This document shows positions 41,840 through 52,799 of a stretch of 64,000 bases of DNA, piece after piece. This DNA comes from Megalonaias nervosa (taxonomy: Eukaryota; Mollusca; Bivalvia; Unionida; Unionidae), in the NCBI GenBank assembly GCA_016617855.1, contig JAECUM010027371.1, positions 1 through 64,000 of the forward strand. The letters are read 5' to 3'. Within the stretch, counting starts at the first letter, position 1, and every line of letters starts with the position of its first letter. The position numbers and the translations under genes are program-made. The notes beneath the pieces were generated by a model, which ran no database searches, had not been told where the DNA came from, and saw only the letters and a list, made by a program, of their open reading frames with translations.

Positions 41840-42600
41840 ATAGTATGCCTTCTGTTTCACCAATATTATTACTATGATATTTATATATATTTAGTATACC
41901 TTTAGTTTGACCTATATTACAATCATGTTTATGTATATTTAATACACCTTTAGTTTGACCTATATTACAATCATGTTTATGTATATTTAGTACACCTTTA
42001 GTTTGACCCATATTACAATCATGTTTATGTATATTTAGTACAACCTTTAGTTTGACCCATATTACAATCATGTTTATGTATATTTAGTACACCTTTAGTT
42101 TGACCTATATTACAATCATGTTTATGTATATTTAGTACACCTTTAGTTTGACCTATATTACAATCATGTTTATGTATATTTAGTACACCTTTAGTTTGAC
42201 CCATATTACAATCATGTTTATGTATATTTAGTACAACCTTTAGTTTGACCTATATTACAATCATGTTTTTGAATATTTAGTACACCTTTAGTTTGACCTA
42301 TATTACAATCATGTTTATGTATATTTAGTACACCTTTAGTTTGAAATATATTACAATCATTTTTATGTATATTTAGTACACCTTTAGTTTGAAATATATT
42401 ACAATCATTTTTATGTATATTTAGTACACCTTTAGTTTGACCTATATTACAATCATGTTTATGTATATTTAGTACACCTTTAGTTTGACCTATATTACAA
42501 TCATGTTTATGTATATTTAGTACACCTTTAGTTTGACCTAAATTACAATCATGTTTATGTATATTTAATACACCTTTAGTTTGACCTATATTACAATCAA
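41840..42600. repeat. 48-bp satellite, about 16 copies
   Basis: The unit is attacaatcatgtttatgta followed by tatttagtacacctttagtt and tgacctat. 'attacaatc' recurs at 41917, 41965, 42013, 42062 and so on to about 42591 at 48-49 bp spacing. Copies differ by point changes and occasional single-base insertions. As 48 is a multiple of 3, it creates a repetitive minus-strand frame (NIHKHDCNIGQTKGVL) that I regard as a by-product. Confidence 0.95.
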
Positions 42601-43550
42601 AGTTTATGACTCGTTATATTGTTCTTCACCTTTCTACAGATGAAAATGTTTTAGAGGACTAGTTCTTTTAAATATAAAGTGTAAATTGTTTCATTCCAGT
42701 TTATATAATAAAATATAACATTTCTGATGAAATTTCACTGTCCTGGTATTAGAAGGAGGAGTAAAATCTCTATCAATCAGTAATAGATAATTTATTGTTA
42801 ATATTACTTCTATTAGGGGACAAGTCAAATCTCTGTATCAAACTGCTGTTTGATTACTTTTGTTATACCCCATTCCACCATTATCTTCTCTGTCTCCTAC
42901 ACAGACATTTATCTGCTCGTAGAAGCATTTTTAAAACTTTGCAATTTGCAATAATGGATTAGAAAAGTGACTGGTTTAGTATTTATTATTTTTTTCTCAC
43001 TTTCTACATTTTTTCACACCTTTAGAAGCAGAAAATATGTGTCCATATTTAAACAAATGAAATCCTATTATGTGCGTGTTTGTTGTTGGTGTTTTTTATT
43101 TTTTGGTGGGAAGAGTAATGGGATATTCCTGTTTATTTTTTTTGTACACCTTCATTTACCCAAGATATAATATGTTTATTTTTTAAAAACCCTATTAACA
43201 ATAGTCTATATATGGACAAAATATACTGGATGTTTTTCTTGTGTTTTCTGATTATTCTTTTATACTTCTTTTAGATTTTATTCCTTTACTCTGTGTTAGA
43301 GGGAGAGAGGTGAAGATTTTCCTTTGATAAATATATTAAGTTGATGCATTTCTGGTATACTAGTATATGAAAAAAAGACAGCTTGATATTTTGTGTAGAA
43401 AATTACAGTTATTGTTAGTTGTTGTGCAAGGTAAACCACAAACTACGTTTAATTGTACTTGGTCAGAAATTTACACTTTTTTCAAATCCAAAATGGATAA
43501 CACAAACATTAAAATATTATTAGCAAACTGTTGGAGATAAGGAAATTAGG
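42601..43550. other. Noncoding, nothing recognised
   Basis: AT-rich, no frame with recognisable protein similarity, no local duplication seen. Confidence 0.5.
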
Positions 43551-43561
43551 ATATATATATG

Positions 43562-43605
<44 letters not shown>
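43551..43605. repeat. Compound (AT)n(AC)n microsatellite
   Basis: atatatatatgtatatatat followed by about 19 AC dinucleotides ending cacacagtg. Confidence 0.95.
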
Positions 43606-43607
<2 letters not shown>

Positions 43608-43979
43608 GTTTGCCTTTATGCACATTTGTGCGTCAGGGATGCACGCTCGAGAAAACTGACGTACACGTTTTGTTGCAGTGCGTTTGTTTGATGCAAAGGA
43701 TTTGCAAAATGCAATCAGGTTTTATTTAATATCCAGTGCTTTGGATGAGGGATGGCATCGTGTATACTTCAAGCATAGGCATAGTCTGGTTCCCTGATTT
43801 ATGCTTACTGCGTTGCACTCCACTATATGGATCATACGAAACAGAACCAGACTAGCATACGCAATGTTATGATGGAGTTGCTTCCCCTAATCTCGCGAGC
43901 TCTCACGCGAGCTCAGCAAGATGTCCAGATGTTTAACTTCAGTGCTTGTTGCACTAGAAAGTGATCTCCAGATTAAAAT

Positions 43980-44276
43980 GGCATGCACTAAGAAACATTA
44001 GCCATGAAAGTGAAAGAAGCAGAACATGAAAGAGTAACTGTGGATCTAACTTTAATGAAAATTGGAGAAAATAATTCCCTTGTGTGGAATACGGCACATC
44101 CATTGTGATTACCGGTGTGACTTCTGATCACGTGATTGCAGTGACTGAAAAAGTGAATAAACATTTTGTGACAAGGTTTAAGAATTTTAAAAAATCTGCC
44201 CTTGTTCGCCACAAGATATCTGTAGAACACATTATCACCCTAGACATTCTTTCACAACAAAGAAATCAGTAAACTT
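43980..44276 (+). CDS. Hypothetical ORF, possibly exon-like
   Basis: The frame 44084-44272 (62 codons) reads MEYGTSIVITGVTSDHVIAV then TEKVNKHFVTRFKNFKKSAL and ends ISVEHIITLDILSQQRNQ. Upstream, another frame reads MKVKEAEHERVTVDLTLMKI (44003-44062), so the unit could be about 95 codons with one indel near 44070. Its composition is protein-like, unlike the surrounding DNA. I recognise no family. It could be an eroded exon, a processed pseudogene piece or part of a transposon. GC-richer sequence with a 10-bp inverted repeat (agtctggttc at 43783, gaaccagact at 43844) precedes it. Confidence 0.25.
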
Positions 44277-44909
44277 GCAGAGACAAATCCATTATTTGGA
44301 TTACTATGTCATGGGGTCATTGTAGATTTTGTTGGTTTTTAACTTTGCTGCAATGAAAGAAAGATCTAAAAGTTCAAGTGTAACTTATTAAAGAGAAGAT
44401 GAATCATTAGCCTCTTTGATTTTTGGATAAATGTGTTTTAGGATGAAGTACAATGAAACCAATGATAGTACACATTTACGACAGGCAGTAAATTAACAGT
44501 CATTTGGTTAAAAAGATCTATTTGGCTGTTTGTATTGGCTTGTATGTAATGTGTTGGTCTATCATGTTGCTATAAAAAGATTATAAGGAGACTGTTAAAA
44601 GTACGACCTTAAACTCAAAGGAAAATGAACAAATAAAATTATCCTTTGAATGGACAATGCATTTGTGTGTTAATTGTGCGTGTTGGTTTATTTCTAGTTT
44701 TAGAGAGAGAAAGAGAAAGAGAGTATGTTGTGCAAGTTGCAATATCCTATTTCAAGCTGAAAAGCATGGGTCAGATGAAAATTTGTCAGTACATTTTTGA
44801 CCCCCACATTTTGTATTGGACCCCCAGTTCTGACATCAAGGTTTTTTTTTTTTTTACCCTCAATTTTACACCCCTGGGGGATACACTGTATGTATATGTA
44901 TATATATTC

Positions 44910-45173
44910 CTCACAGATATGCGTGGCCGAGTGGTCTAAAGCGCTCACCATTACGGATCATTGCCATCTCACCTGTCTGCGTGGGTTCGAGTCAGGTTCG
45001 GCCAATGTGGGTATGGGAGAAAGCTTGCCAGTAGTTTCTCATGGGTCGGTGGTTCTTTCCGGGGCTTTCCCTGATTCTTCCTCCACCATTAATACTGGCC
45101 ACCATGTATAGCCTATCTTGTGCTGAAAAATGGCGTTAAACCCTACAACAACAACAACAACTCACAGATATGC
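44910..45173 (+). mobile_element. tRNA-derived SINE with 13-bp target duplication
   Basis: ctcacagatatgc occurs at 44910-44922 and 45161-45173, flanking the element. The head is tRNA-like: A box tggccgagtggtctaaagcg (from 44925) and B box gggttcgagtc (44983). The body contains ggtcggtggttctttccggg and ttcctccaccattaatactg, which resemble the conserved central domain of mollusc SINEs of MetaSINE type as I remember it. The 3' end is ggcgttaaaccc plus (CAA)n. It is transcribed by RNA polymerase III and mobilised by LINE proteins in general. The perfect duplication implies recent insertion. A decayed copy lies at 56010-56245. Confidence 0.88.
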
Positions 45174-45334
45174 AATTCACTAACGACAAAATATCATACT
45201 AGCACATCCAAGTTCAACTGGGTTTCAGATATTTTTTAGTTTTGTTATACATCCAATGAAGAGATTGCATTTTATTTGAAAATAATTTTGAATATCATAT
45301 AAGGCCAAGAAAATAACATGTCTTTCCAACTGCA

Positions 45335-45740
45335 CTAGTTTTAAAATCAGGGTAGGCAGGTCATTTTTTTCAAATATATTTAATGTGATTTTTTGTGACT
45401 TTTCTATCATGGGGGAAAAAGTACTAGGGTCAACAATAAGAAACAGGGACAGTTGGCTAATGTGGTTATAAAATCAGGTTGGACGTGTCTGTTTTTTTTT
45501 TTTTTAAAACATTAAATATATTTAATGTGAATTTTATTTTTTACCATGGGAGAAAAAAGTGCTAGGGTTGGCAATAAGAAACAGGGATGGTTGACCAATG
45601 TCATTTTAAAATTAGGGTAGGCAGGTCATTTTTTTGTTTTTTAAAAATATTATTTATATTTAATGTGATTTTTTGTTTTTTTTTTTTCAAGAGAGAAAAA
45701 GTACTAGTATGAGAAACGGAGATGGTTGGCCAACCAGAAA
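45335..45740. repeat. Three tandem copies of a 130-138 bp repeat
   Basis: Copies start with aaaatcagggtaggcaggtc (45342), aaaatcaggttggacgtgtc (45469) and aaaattagggtaggcaggtc (45607). Each has a T-rich tract, a 'atatttaatgtgattttttg' block, a 'gggagaaaaagtactagg' block and 'aagaaacagggatggttg'. An inverted copy of the same sequence lies at about 46790-46965, within the following LINE. Confidence 0.85.
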
Positions 45741-45817
45741 CACAACATTTTTGGTTTGACCTAAAATATTTGAAAGGAATCCTGATGGTAATTAGATTGC
45801 ACAAGATAAAAGAATAA

Positions 45818-46297
45818 ATGACAAGTGTTTCTCTAATTAATATTTATGAACCAAATAATGATTATCCAAATTTGTACAATAATATCAATGACATTCTAAG
45901 TGAATATGAATACAATTCAACAATTATTTGTAGCAATTTCAATTTTGTTCATGAATTAGATTTAACAGTAATAAAAATAATCCTAATGCTATTATTGAGT
46001 ATGAAAGATACATTTGGTCTTACAGTCCTAATTATAACCATATTTAAATAGATATACATGGAGAAGAAAAAAATCCTTAGATCTCATTTTGATGTACGAG
46101 TTTCTCATACCCAAAGATTTCTTTTTGATGTTGAAGTTTTTCAAGTCCAAAGTAGAAAAAAAACTTCACCTGAATCAAGTTATAGATCTGACCATTCTAT
46201 GATCATATTAAACCTATACTCCAAGAATTTTATTAAAGGTAAGGGCTTGCAGAAATTCAATAAAATGCATAAATTAAAATTTCCTCTAAAAGGATAA
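45818..46297 (+). pseudogene. L1/Tx1-like endonuclease remnant
   Basis: VSLINIYEPNNDYPNLYNNI (45821-45880) matches the 'l.NiYgPn.d.p.fy..i' block of L1/Tx1 endonucleases. IICSNFNFVHELDL is the '..GDFN.v.d...D' block with the catalytic GD changed to CS. 46058-46297 has a 'TWrr' equivalent (MEKKKILRS) and then SSYRSDHSMIILNLYSKNFI, containing the SDH catalytic motif, and KGKGLQKFN, the 'G.G.WKfN' segment that follows in this group. Stops at 46049 and a frame change separate the halves. Confidence 0.72.
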
Positions 46298-47257
46298 AAT
46301 TACAATATGCATCATTATGATGGAAAGACTGTATATACACCAAACACAGATAAAACAAACTCAACACTCAACACTCAACACTATTTTTAGATACTGTTTT
46401 GATGGAAATTCATGATAAAATATTTCATATACTTTATACAAAAAGAAATGTAAAATGAAAGAGAAACAAGAACTCATTCATGAAATACAATTTTTAGTGA
46501 ACTATCGATTAGAGTCATCCACTCAAAGAAAACGTGGAGGAAGGGGAGAAATCAACTAGATAATTTTGCCACCTAGAAAGTAGAAATTATGTGACACAGA
46601 CAATTACAAAAGTAATTAGAATGAAAATGAGATTATAATAAATTAATCTGATATCCTTAGAGAAGTTAAAGGCTTGAATGAAATGCTTCAACAGGAGAAA
46701 ATAAGACAGAGAACAGAGATTTAAAGATCTTCAAAATTACAACACTCCTAATATAGACCAAGATCAGTCATTGCAAAGGCACAAAAAAATGTTTCCGGTA
46801 GGCCAACTGAGTGTTTCTCATTGAAACCAAGCACTTTTCCCCCATAGTTAAAAAAAAATTAATCACAAAGAAATCACAATATTTATATAATGTTTAAAAA
46901 CAAATTAACCTGCCAACCTTAATTTTAAAACCAGTGCAATAGGAAACACATTTTATTTTTGACCTAAGTTCAACCAAGATCAGTCTTTAAAATTATAGAG
47001 AAAATTTAAACAGAAAGAGGTTTTAAATTGTTTGTGAAATATTACAAAAAATAAAAGTGCTGACTCTAATGATTCACAACAGCATTTTTAAAAATCTTCA
47101 ATATTAACATTGAGGAATTTGTACTCAGAGCAATTAACAATGTATTATGACACTGGATCTTTCTGAACAGTTTTACTGCAATAAATTATAACTTGCATAT
47201 TTGTACCAAACAGTGTGTGCGTGCATGTGTGCATGCATGCACGTGTGTGCATGCATG

Positions 47258-47583
47258 CATGTGTGTGTGTGAGAGATTTTGATTTTTAACATAGCTTTAA
47301 CAATTTTTCAGTCATAGTACTACGATGTTTGCAGTGTGGCAGTTATTAGTGATATCTAACACCAGGCATCATGCCGCAGACATGTAGCATAATGTCTCAC
47401 CCAGTCACATCCTGATCCCTGGCCAACCAATCCTAACACTAACCTCAGTGCTGAACACCTAGCAAGACAGGTGTTAGTACATGTACCATTTTTATAAGTC
47501 TTTGGTATGACTTGGCCTGGGTTCAAACCTGCACCCTCCTGCATCCAAGGCAGACGCGCTAACCACTAGGCCACCAGAGCGGT
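47258..47583 (-). mobile_element. tRNA-derived SINE with (AC)n tail, full-length copy 1
   Basis: On the minus strand the head reads ggtggcctagtggttagcgc (A box region, complement of about 47552-47573) and caggtttgaacccaggcc (B box, complement of about 47514-47531). The body then runs to ctgaaaaattgttaaagcta and a tail of complementary (GT)n, that is (AC)n, at 47212-47270. The copy at 59.2 kb is the same element at the same length. It is inserted within the L1/Tx1-like LINE. Confidence 0.85.
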
Positions 47584-47589
47584 CTGTAC

Positions 47590-48306
47590 CAAACAGTATT
47601 TACAAAACTGGATCCCTAGATTATATGTTGCCTACAAATCTGCATATAGGGCCAAAAGAATAATGTCAGTATTCAATGATATAATAACTGGTGACCAGAC
47701 TGGTTTTGTTCAAGGAAGATATATTGGTAAAATGAAAGGATTATTTCTGATATAAAGCATATCACTGAAGAATTATATCTGCATGGCATCTTATTACTAA
47801 CTGATTTTGAAAAAACTTTTGATTACATTTCATGGAAATCTATTAATTTATTTTACAACTTTGTACCAATGATAAGACAGTGGGTGAAAACATGTTTCTG
47901 TAATATCTTTTATGGCAAGTGTCAGAATTGCTGTATATCTGAATTTTTCAATGTATTTCTAGGCTACAAATAAAACTCACTATCTATATATCTTTTTTAA
48001 AATGTGTGCAGAGCTTTTGTTAATACTTTTGTTAAAAAACAATAAGAATATAAAAGGTATTAAACTGGAAGGAATAGAAGATTTACTTTCACAGTTTGCA
48101 GATTCTTGAGGGATCTTTTGAATCTCTTAAATCTTCCACTGATGTATTTAATTTATTTACAAAGATTTCAGCCTGAAGCTGAATATAACAAAATAAAAGC
48201 AGTTTGGATGGGAATTAAGAATTATAGTGCAGAAACCTTTCATTTTAGGTTAAAACTGGTTACTGAATTTATTCTATTGGGAATAAAGTGCTCAAGTAAA
48301 TTTTGA
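47590..48306 (+). pseudogene. L1/Tx1-like reverse transcriptase remnant
   Basis: DIKHITEELYLHGILLLTDF then EKTFDYISWKSINLFYNFVP (about 47751-47870) is the 'lllDfeKAFDs..W.f' palm block of L1-type RT. It is followed by MIRQWVKTCFCNIFYGKCQN. Near 48080-48107 LLSQFADS is followed by a stop; it corresponds to 'lsQFADDt', so the second catalytic Asp is lost by a frame error. The ORF 48106-48306 then gives EYNKIKAVWMGIKNYSAETF, matching the 'KT.a.WiG....s.e.f' segment, and LVTEFILLGIKCSSKF matching '...f.iLGi.fs'. Heavily decayed. Confidence 0.72.
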
Positions 48307-48310
48307 AATA

Positions 48311-49640
48311 AATACTCTCAATAAATAAGATCTGAGGACTGGGCAAATGAAACATAACACCAATTGGTAAAATGAGGGTGGGGGTAGGGGTGGAGGGGAA
48401 TTATTTTTAATGATGTAATACTTACCTGTTGCTATTGCATAGCTAGTACTTTTCCAGGAGGTAAATGCCCAAACAAACGACAAAAATGTTTTCCTCCCAT
48501 TAGGATGAACCAGAATCTTCCAGAATACTGATTCAGCACTGAGACAATCCCACACATCTCATGTAGGCATGACGGTCCTTGTCAAGGGATCAGCCTAACT
48601 TAGTAGAACATCAGTTCTGGATGAGAGGAGGGAATCTGGTCATAGCAACAGGTATTATATCATTAAAATTAATTTTACCCCCACCCACCCCCCAAAAATA
48701 TATTTCAATTTCAGTAATACCATATCCAACCCTCAAAAATTGTAGCCATGAGTAACTCGCAATTTGTCATGACAACTCCCTAGCCAAAGAATGCCAACAA
48801 TGGCGGGGAAGGGGGGACGGGGACGGGGGAGGACAATGACAACTGTCAACATCAAATATATAACAGGTTCAGGTAAACAAAAAAAACTGACAATAAATAT
48901 TTGTCTTTGTTTTAATAATAATAAATACTTCGGTTTTATTACTTCTTTTTTTAACATAATAATTGCTGTTTTTATAAAAACATTTTACCTAACCTATAAA
49001 TCAGCCACTGCAAGCTTGAGCTTATGTCCAACCACGTGACATTTGCCTGGAGCCGTGAAGTATCAATTACTTAGAATTTTTTTAAATAGCTAAATTAAAT
49101 ATCACTGTAAATAATAATTAATAATCCAAACACAGGACACCCAGCAAAGTGGGGGATGAATAAAAGATACTGTGAACACAAAATAGAAAAAAATGAACTT
49201 AAAGCATGAGGAAATTAACACAAAGCACATAATACCCACATGATGTCTGGGCAGGAGAGGGTGCTTGCTGCTAATGCAATCGACTCTTCTGAATCCAAAC
49301 TGATCTGAATATTGCCGAGTTGCTTCGGTACAGATGCACAGTTGACAATACGTTGAAAGGGGTGGGTATGTATGTTCTGAATATGCCTCTATGCATGCCT
49401 CTCACCCATGTATGGCACGCATTCAAGACGTATAAGTACATTATTATTTTTATTCTAATTCTATATTCTTGGCAATTGCGACTCATGTCTAAACTGAAAA
49501 TAATGGTCAAATTGACTGCCAGTAAATAAACTGTTGAATAAAAAACAAAGGAATATTCACCCTCACAGATGAGCAGGAGACTATATATATTGCAGGATGG
49601 AATCAGTATGGGCTACATTTTGAGCAACAATTGGGCCCAT
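48311..49640. other. Noncoding, nothing recognised
   Basis: Contains a G-rich patch (ggggaaggggggacggggac at about 48804) and otherwise AT-rich DNA. It may include the 3' terminal part of the minus-strand DIRS-type element to the right, but I could not find its terminal repeats. Confidence 0.4.
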
Positions 49641-49649
49641 TGAGAAAAT

Positions 49650-50550
49650 GCCTTTGGTGGGCTAATGAGTAAAGGTAAAAGGAGAAAATAGTGTGACATC
49701 ACCAAAATGTGGCTTTCATCACGCCCTCCAAAGAAGAATGAGTTAGACAGGCCCATGAGGCAGCATTGGCTCAAACCTTATGGTCTTTAATTTTCATGAA
49801 AGACAGGGCCCTATCAGTAAGTGACTGGTAAGCTGTCTTTATAGCTGTTAACACAATCCACCTAAATATGGTGGAAGATAAATATCTGCTGAACCTTTAA
49901 TGGAAAGGAAAAGACAGTTACTACCCCTCTTTCTCTCTTTAGAGGCTGCCAAAACAAAAATGTAGAGCTCCAACTGGACACTGAAGTCTGTCATGTTCAT
50001 CCCCAGTACATTTATGGCTCAGACTGGGGATCTCAATCAGGAGGAGCAACCAAAGGAAGCCAGTTTGTTGGAGTAAAAACCTGGTTGCAAAGGAGAGAAA
50101 TTAACTCATAATTCCCACTGAACCTGATTGACATAGCTATGCCTTATGGATACAGCAAGAAGCTCGTTCCTTTTGTCTTGCAGATACCAAGGTGAGCAAG
50201 AAAACCATCTTGAGGGTAAAGTTCTCATAAAAAGCTTCACCAAAAGGTTCAGAGTGGGGGGGTGGTATTGACAAAACACAAGACACAAAAGTGTTTCTGT
50301 TTAGTAATTAGAGAGCAAGACACTGGTTTCTGCAGTTCAAAAATCCTCATCAGGTCTGCCACATGAGATTCCATCCTGATGGAAGGGCAATTTGAAAATT
50401 TGAGTGTTGGAAATTGTTTCTCTTCAAAAAGGACGAGAGAAAAATTAGCCACTGTGCTCACATAGGGACAGCTACGATGGATACATTTCGTACTATACCA
50501 ATTACAAAAGATTTTCCATCTGACACCATACACCTTACATGACAAACTGC
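49650..50550 (-). pseudogene. DIRS-type tyrosine recombinase, degraded
   Basis: Minus-strand fragments in order. SDGKSFVIGIVRNVSIVAVP is the '.K...f..Wc..rgi.pv' part. FTLKMVFLLTLVSARQKERA (about 50224-50165) is the box I region with catalytic Arg ('lKtvfLlaLaSarR.sE'). DRLQCPVGALHFC matches 'd..lCPVraL..yl'. FHENXRPXGLSQCC (X = stop) stands for the 'HeiRa.a.s.a' box II. VMKATFW and CHTIFSPFTF match the last block, 'vl.aa.W.s..TFa.fYlrd', with the catalytic Tyr not preserved. Confidence 0.68.
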
Positions 50551-50559
50551 TCCTGGACT

Positions 50560-50965
50560 AAATGATGCACTTGGTAACTTCTTTGTGGAGAGATCATTTG
50601 AGATGAGCAAATCACAAATGTGAAGATTCTGTCAGCTGCTGTACAGGAGAGAGCCATTGTGATGCAGCAGGAGGTCACTCCTTTGAGGTAAGGTACTGGG
50701 ATGGTCCACCAGCAGATCAAGAAGATCAATGAACCACAACTGCTGTGACCACAAAGAGGCGATCAAAATAAGCTGAGACATGGAATGCCTGACATTGTGT
50801 AGGACCTGTGGGATCACCCTCAAGGGTATGAGGCATAACTGAATTAATCATCCCATTTCAGGCTTATGGCATCCACAGCTCAAACACTCTGGTCAGGACT
50901 GGTGAAACAAAAGAGAAGCTTGTTGTTCAACTTGGTGGCAAACATATCCACCAAAGGAGTTCCCT
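50560..50965 (-). pseudogene. DIRS-type Pol C-terminal domain
   Basis: GTPLVDMFATKLNNKLL-type sequence is readable in shifted frames (LVDMFATKLNNK, about 50960-50920). Then the open frame 50632-50823 gives VIPQVLHNVRHSMSQLILIA and SLWSQQLWFIDLLDLLVDHP, then STLPQRSDLLLHHNG. This is a close match in pattern to the 'lp.vl.ki.....ilIaP.WP.Q.Wf.dLl.l..d.P..LP...dLl' domain of DIRS/Ngaro polyproteins, and is the best preserved part of the element. Confidence 0.78.
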
Positions 50966-51429
50966 TAATATGGAACAGACGGTCTGCTATAGATTGGTGG
51001 AGAGACCACACCATGAGAATTATCTTCCCTTTCCTTGACAGACTGTCCGTAAAAATGTTCCTCCTCTTGTGAATGTGGCATACTTGAAGGAATATTCCTT
51101 ATGAAGCTGTCCAGCAAATAAGGTTCCAAACCACCATGCAGAGAGAAGGTGCACGTGCGCTTCCTTGTCTCCTGTGGTATGGTACCACCAATGATGTCAG
51201 AGGAGACAATCACGCTGAGACCTCTTATTCACTGGACGCACCCCTGATGGCCTAAAAGCGCTGCCCTCATTTCCAAATTAATGATGTGGAGGGTAAATTC
51301 TACCTGACCATGAACCCTGAAGAATCAGATCCTCCAGCTCTAGCAAAGCGCCCCACCTTGAATCTGAAAATGTCTGCAAACAGGTAAGAGTGGTGTTTGG
51401 GGATGGGGGTGAATAGGGACTCTGGCCAG

Positions 51430-52611
51430 AAACCAGTCCTGATTTGCCCACCGATTCAGATAGTGATGGAAATCCTAACCCTATTAAATCACAGCATTTA
51501 AGGGGTCTTTATGCAGTTTCCATGCTGCTAAAAGTAGTAAGTAAAGTCTGCCTAACAGAACCAGGTCTGCCATATGTTCCCAGCAGAGAGAGAAAAAGAT
51601 GAGCTGGCAACTTGGTCTTTACTCTCAGCATCTCCAACAGGGCCAAGATCTTGTCTGTTCTGTCAGGAGGGACACAGACTAACCCTCTGTGAGAAATTCA
51701 TCTCCATGTAGACAAATACTTGAGACAAACTGAGCTCTGATTTCTCTAAATTTGGTAGGAGAGCAAGCCTGGTCACTATGGATCAACAATGAGACAGATC
51801 TAGTCTGAGGAATCATAGAATGCCATTGTGGATCAACCACTAATAAAAATATTGCAGGATTGGGATACCAAATGGCTTTGAATAGGCTGCAACCACTCCC
51901 ATGACACCGGTAAAAGCTTTGAATGAAGACTTGGCTGAACAGTAGAGCTTGGAATTAGAAGACCTCCCCTTCCAAACAAAATCTGCATTACTTCCTGTGT
52001 GAAGGAAAGAGAGATGTGAAGATACACATCATGAATAAAGATGGAGACCACCCAAATCATAAGGTCTTATGGAATTCCTGATCAGGCTGTGGTTTTCATC
52101 TTGAATGGCTCCCCACCAGAAATCTGTTTTGGGAGGAAATGTAGATAACATAAAAGGGGGCATTAGACACGACTTTACCCTTTCTAGGGAACCAGGAAAA
52201 TCATGGAATACTAGGCTGGATATTGGTCTTTTAGCATTCTCTCTACCACACCCCACCAAAGGGAATGGACCTCTTCCTTTAACAGACCAGATTTAGCCAG
52301 CAAATGGGGTACCTTACTAAAGAGGGGGTTCCCAGAACTGATGTCAGTTACTATCTCTTATAATTGATCATCATGCCTACGAAAAGAGGTTTAGTCTGGC
52401 ACCAATAGGAACTAAGGGAAGAGGTACGGTCTGCAGGAGATGGATCAAGTCCCTTGGGCAGTCCACCCTTATCCATCTTCACTAGCCAAGGTTCTGATAT
52501 GATAACCCTATCTACACCTTGGCGTATCAAGCAGATATTTCTGTGCTTATGGTCTGTGAATTTCATTAGATGTAGCAAGCCACTGCATCTGATCAAAATT
52601 AATTTGTTCAA
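51430..52611 (-). pseudogene. DIRS-type reverse transcriptase, degraded
   Basis: Minus-strand fragments in order. SGLLKEEVHSLWW with VVERML is the '..l..eV..ll..gaIe' block. MIFLVP then a stop is 'lFlVPKk'. SIRPYDLGGLHLYS is the 'sIr..Dw..siDL.DAY' block. FVWKG follows, then SFKAFTGVMGVVAAYSKPFG and IPILQYFY, the segment leading to YLDDWL, whose catalytic Asp pair is lost (FY, stop, WL at about 51850). VYMEMNFSQRVSLCPS and LPAHLFLSLLGTYGRPGSVR are the connection. Nearly every block is in a different frame from the next. Confidence 0.65.
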
Positions 52612-52799
52612 ATTTGAACACTGTTCCTACATGATCGAGAAAAGGGGAGCACACAACTTGAATGGAATGATAAATATGTAATTCCACTGCTGGTCAGCGT
52701 TTGTACAAATACCCTTCACTCAAATACACCTGTAATGGCTTACCTCTGGTATGTAGTCATACTTTCTATGTTAAACTTACAAAGTATCCTCGTTAGGTC

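Larger units (their letters stand above)
45790..48310 (+). mobile_element. L1/Tx1-like LINE, degraded and interrupted
   Basis: A decayed non-LTR element with endonuclease remnants at 45.8-46.3 kb, a connecting region at 46.3-46.75 kb, a foreign segment at 46.79-46.97 kb, a minus-strand SINE at 47.26-47.58 kb, and reverse-transcriptase fragments at 47.6-48.3 kb. All coding parts are on the plus strand and in the right order for ORF2 of an L1/Tx1 type. The N-terminal start and the 3' end cannot be fixed. Confidence 0.7.

Noticed and set aside
41802..42071. Minus-strand 89-codon frame with repeated NIHKHDCNIGQTKGVL
   Set aside because: It is created by the 48-bp satellite, whose period is a multiple of three. 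No start context and no family.
41840..42600. Regularly spaced repeats that could suggest a CRISPR array
   Set aside because: The units are contiguous with no unique spacers, and the context is eukaryotic transposon DNA.
44923..45000. tRNA gene (A and B boxes, clover-leaf-like head)
   Set aside because: The head lacks a proper acceptor stem and is part of a SINE with a body, (CAA)n tail and a 13-bp target duplication.
47514..47575. Minus-strand tRNA gene
   Set aside because: Same reason: head of a SINE present in three copies with a common body and AC tail.
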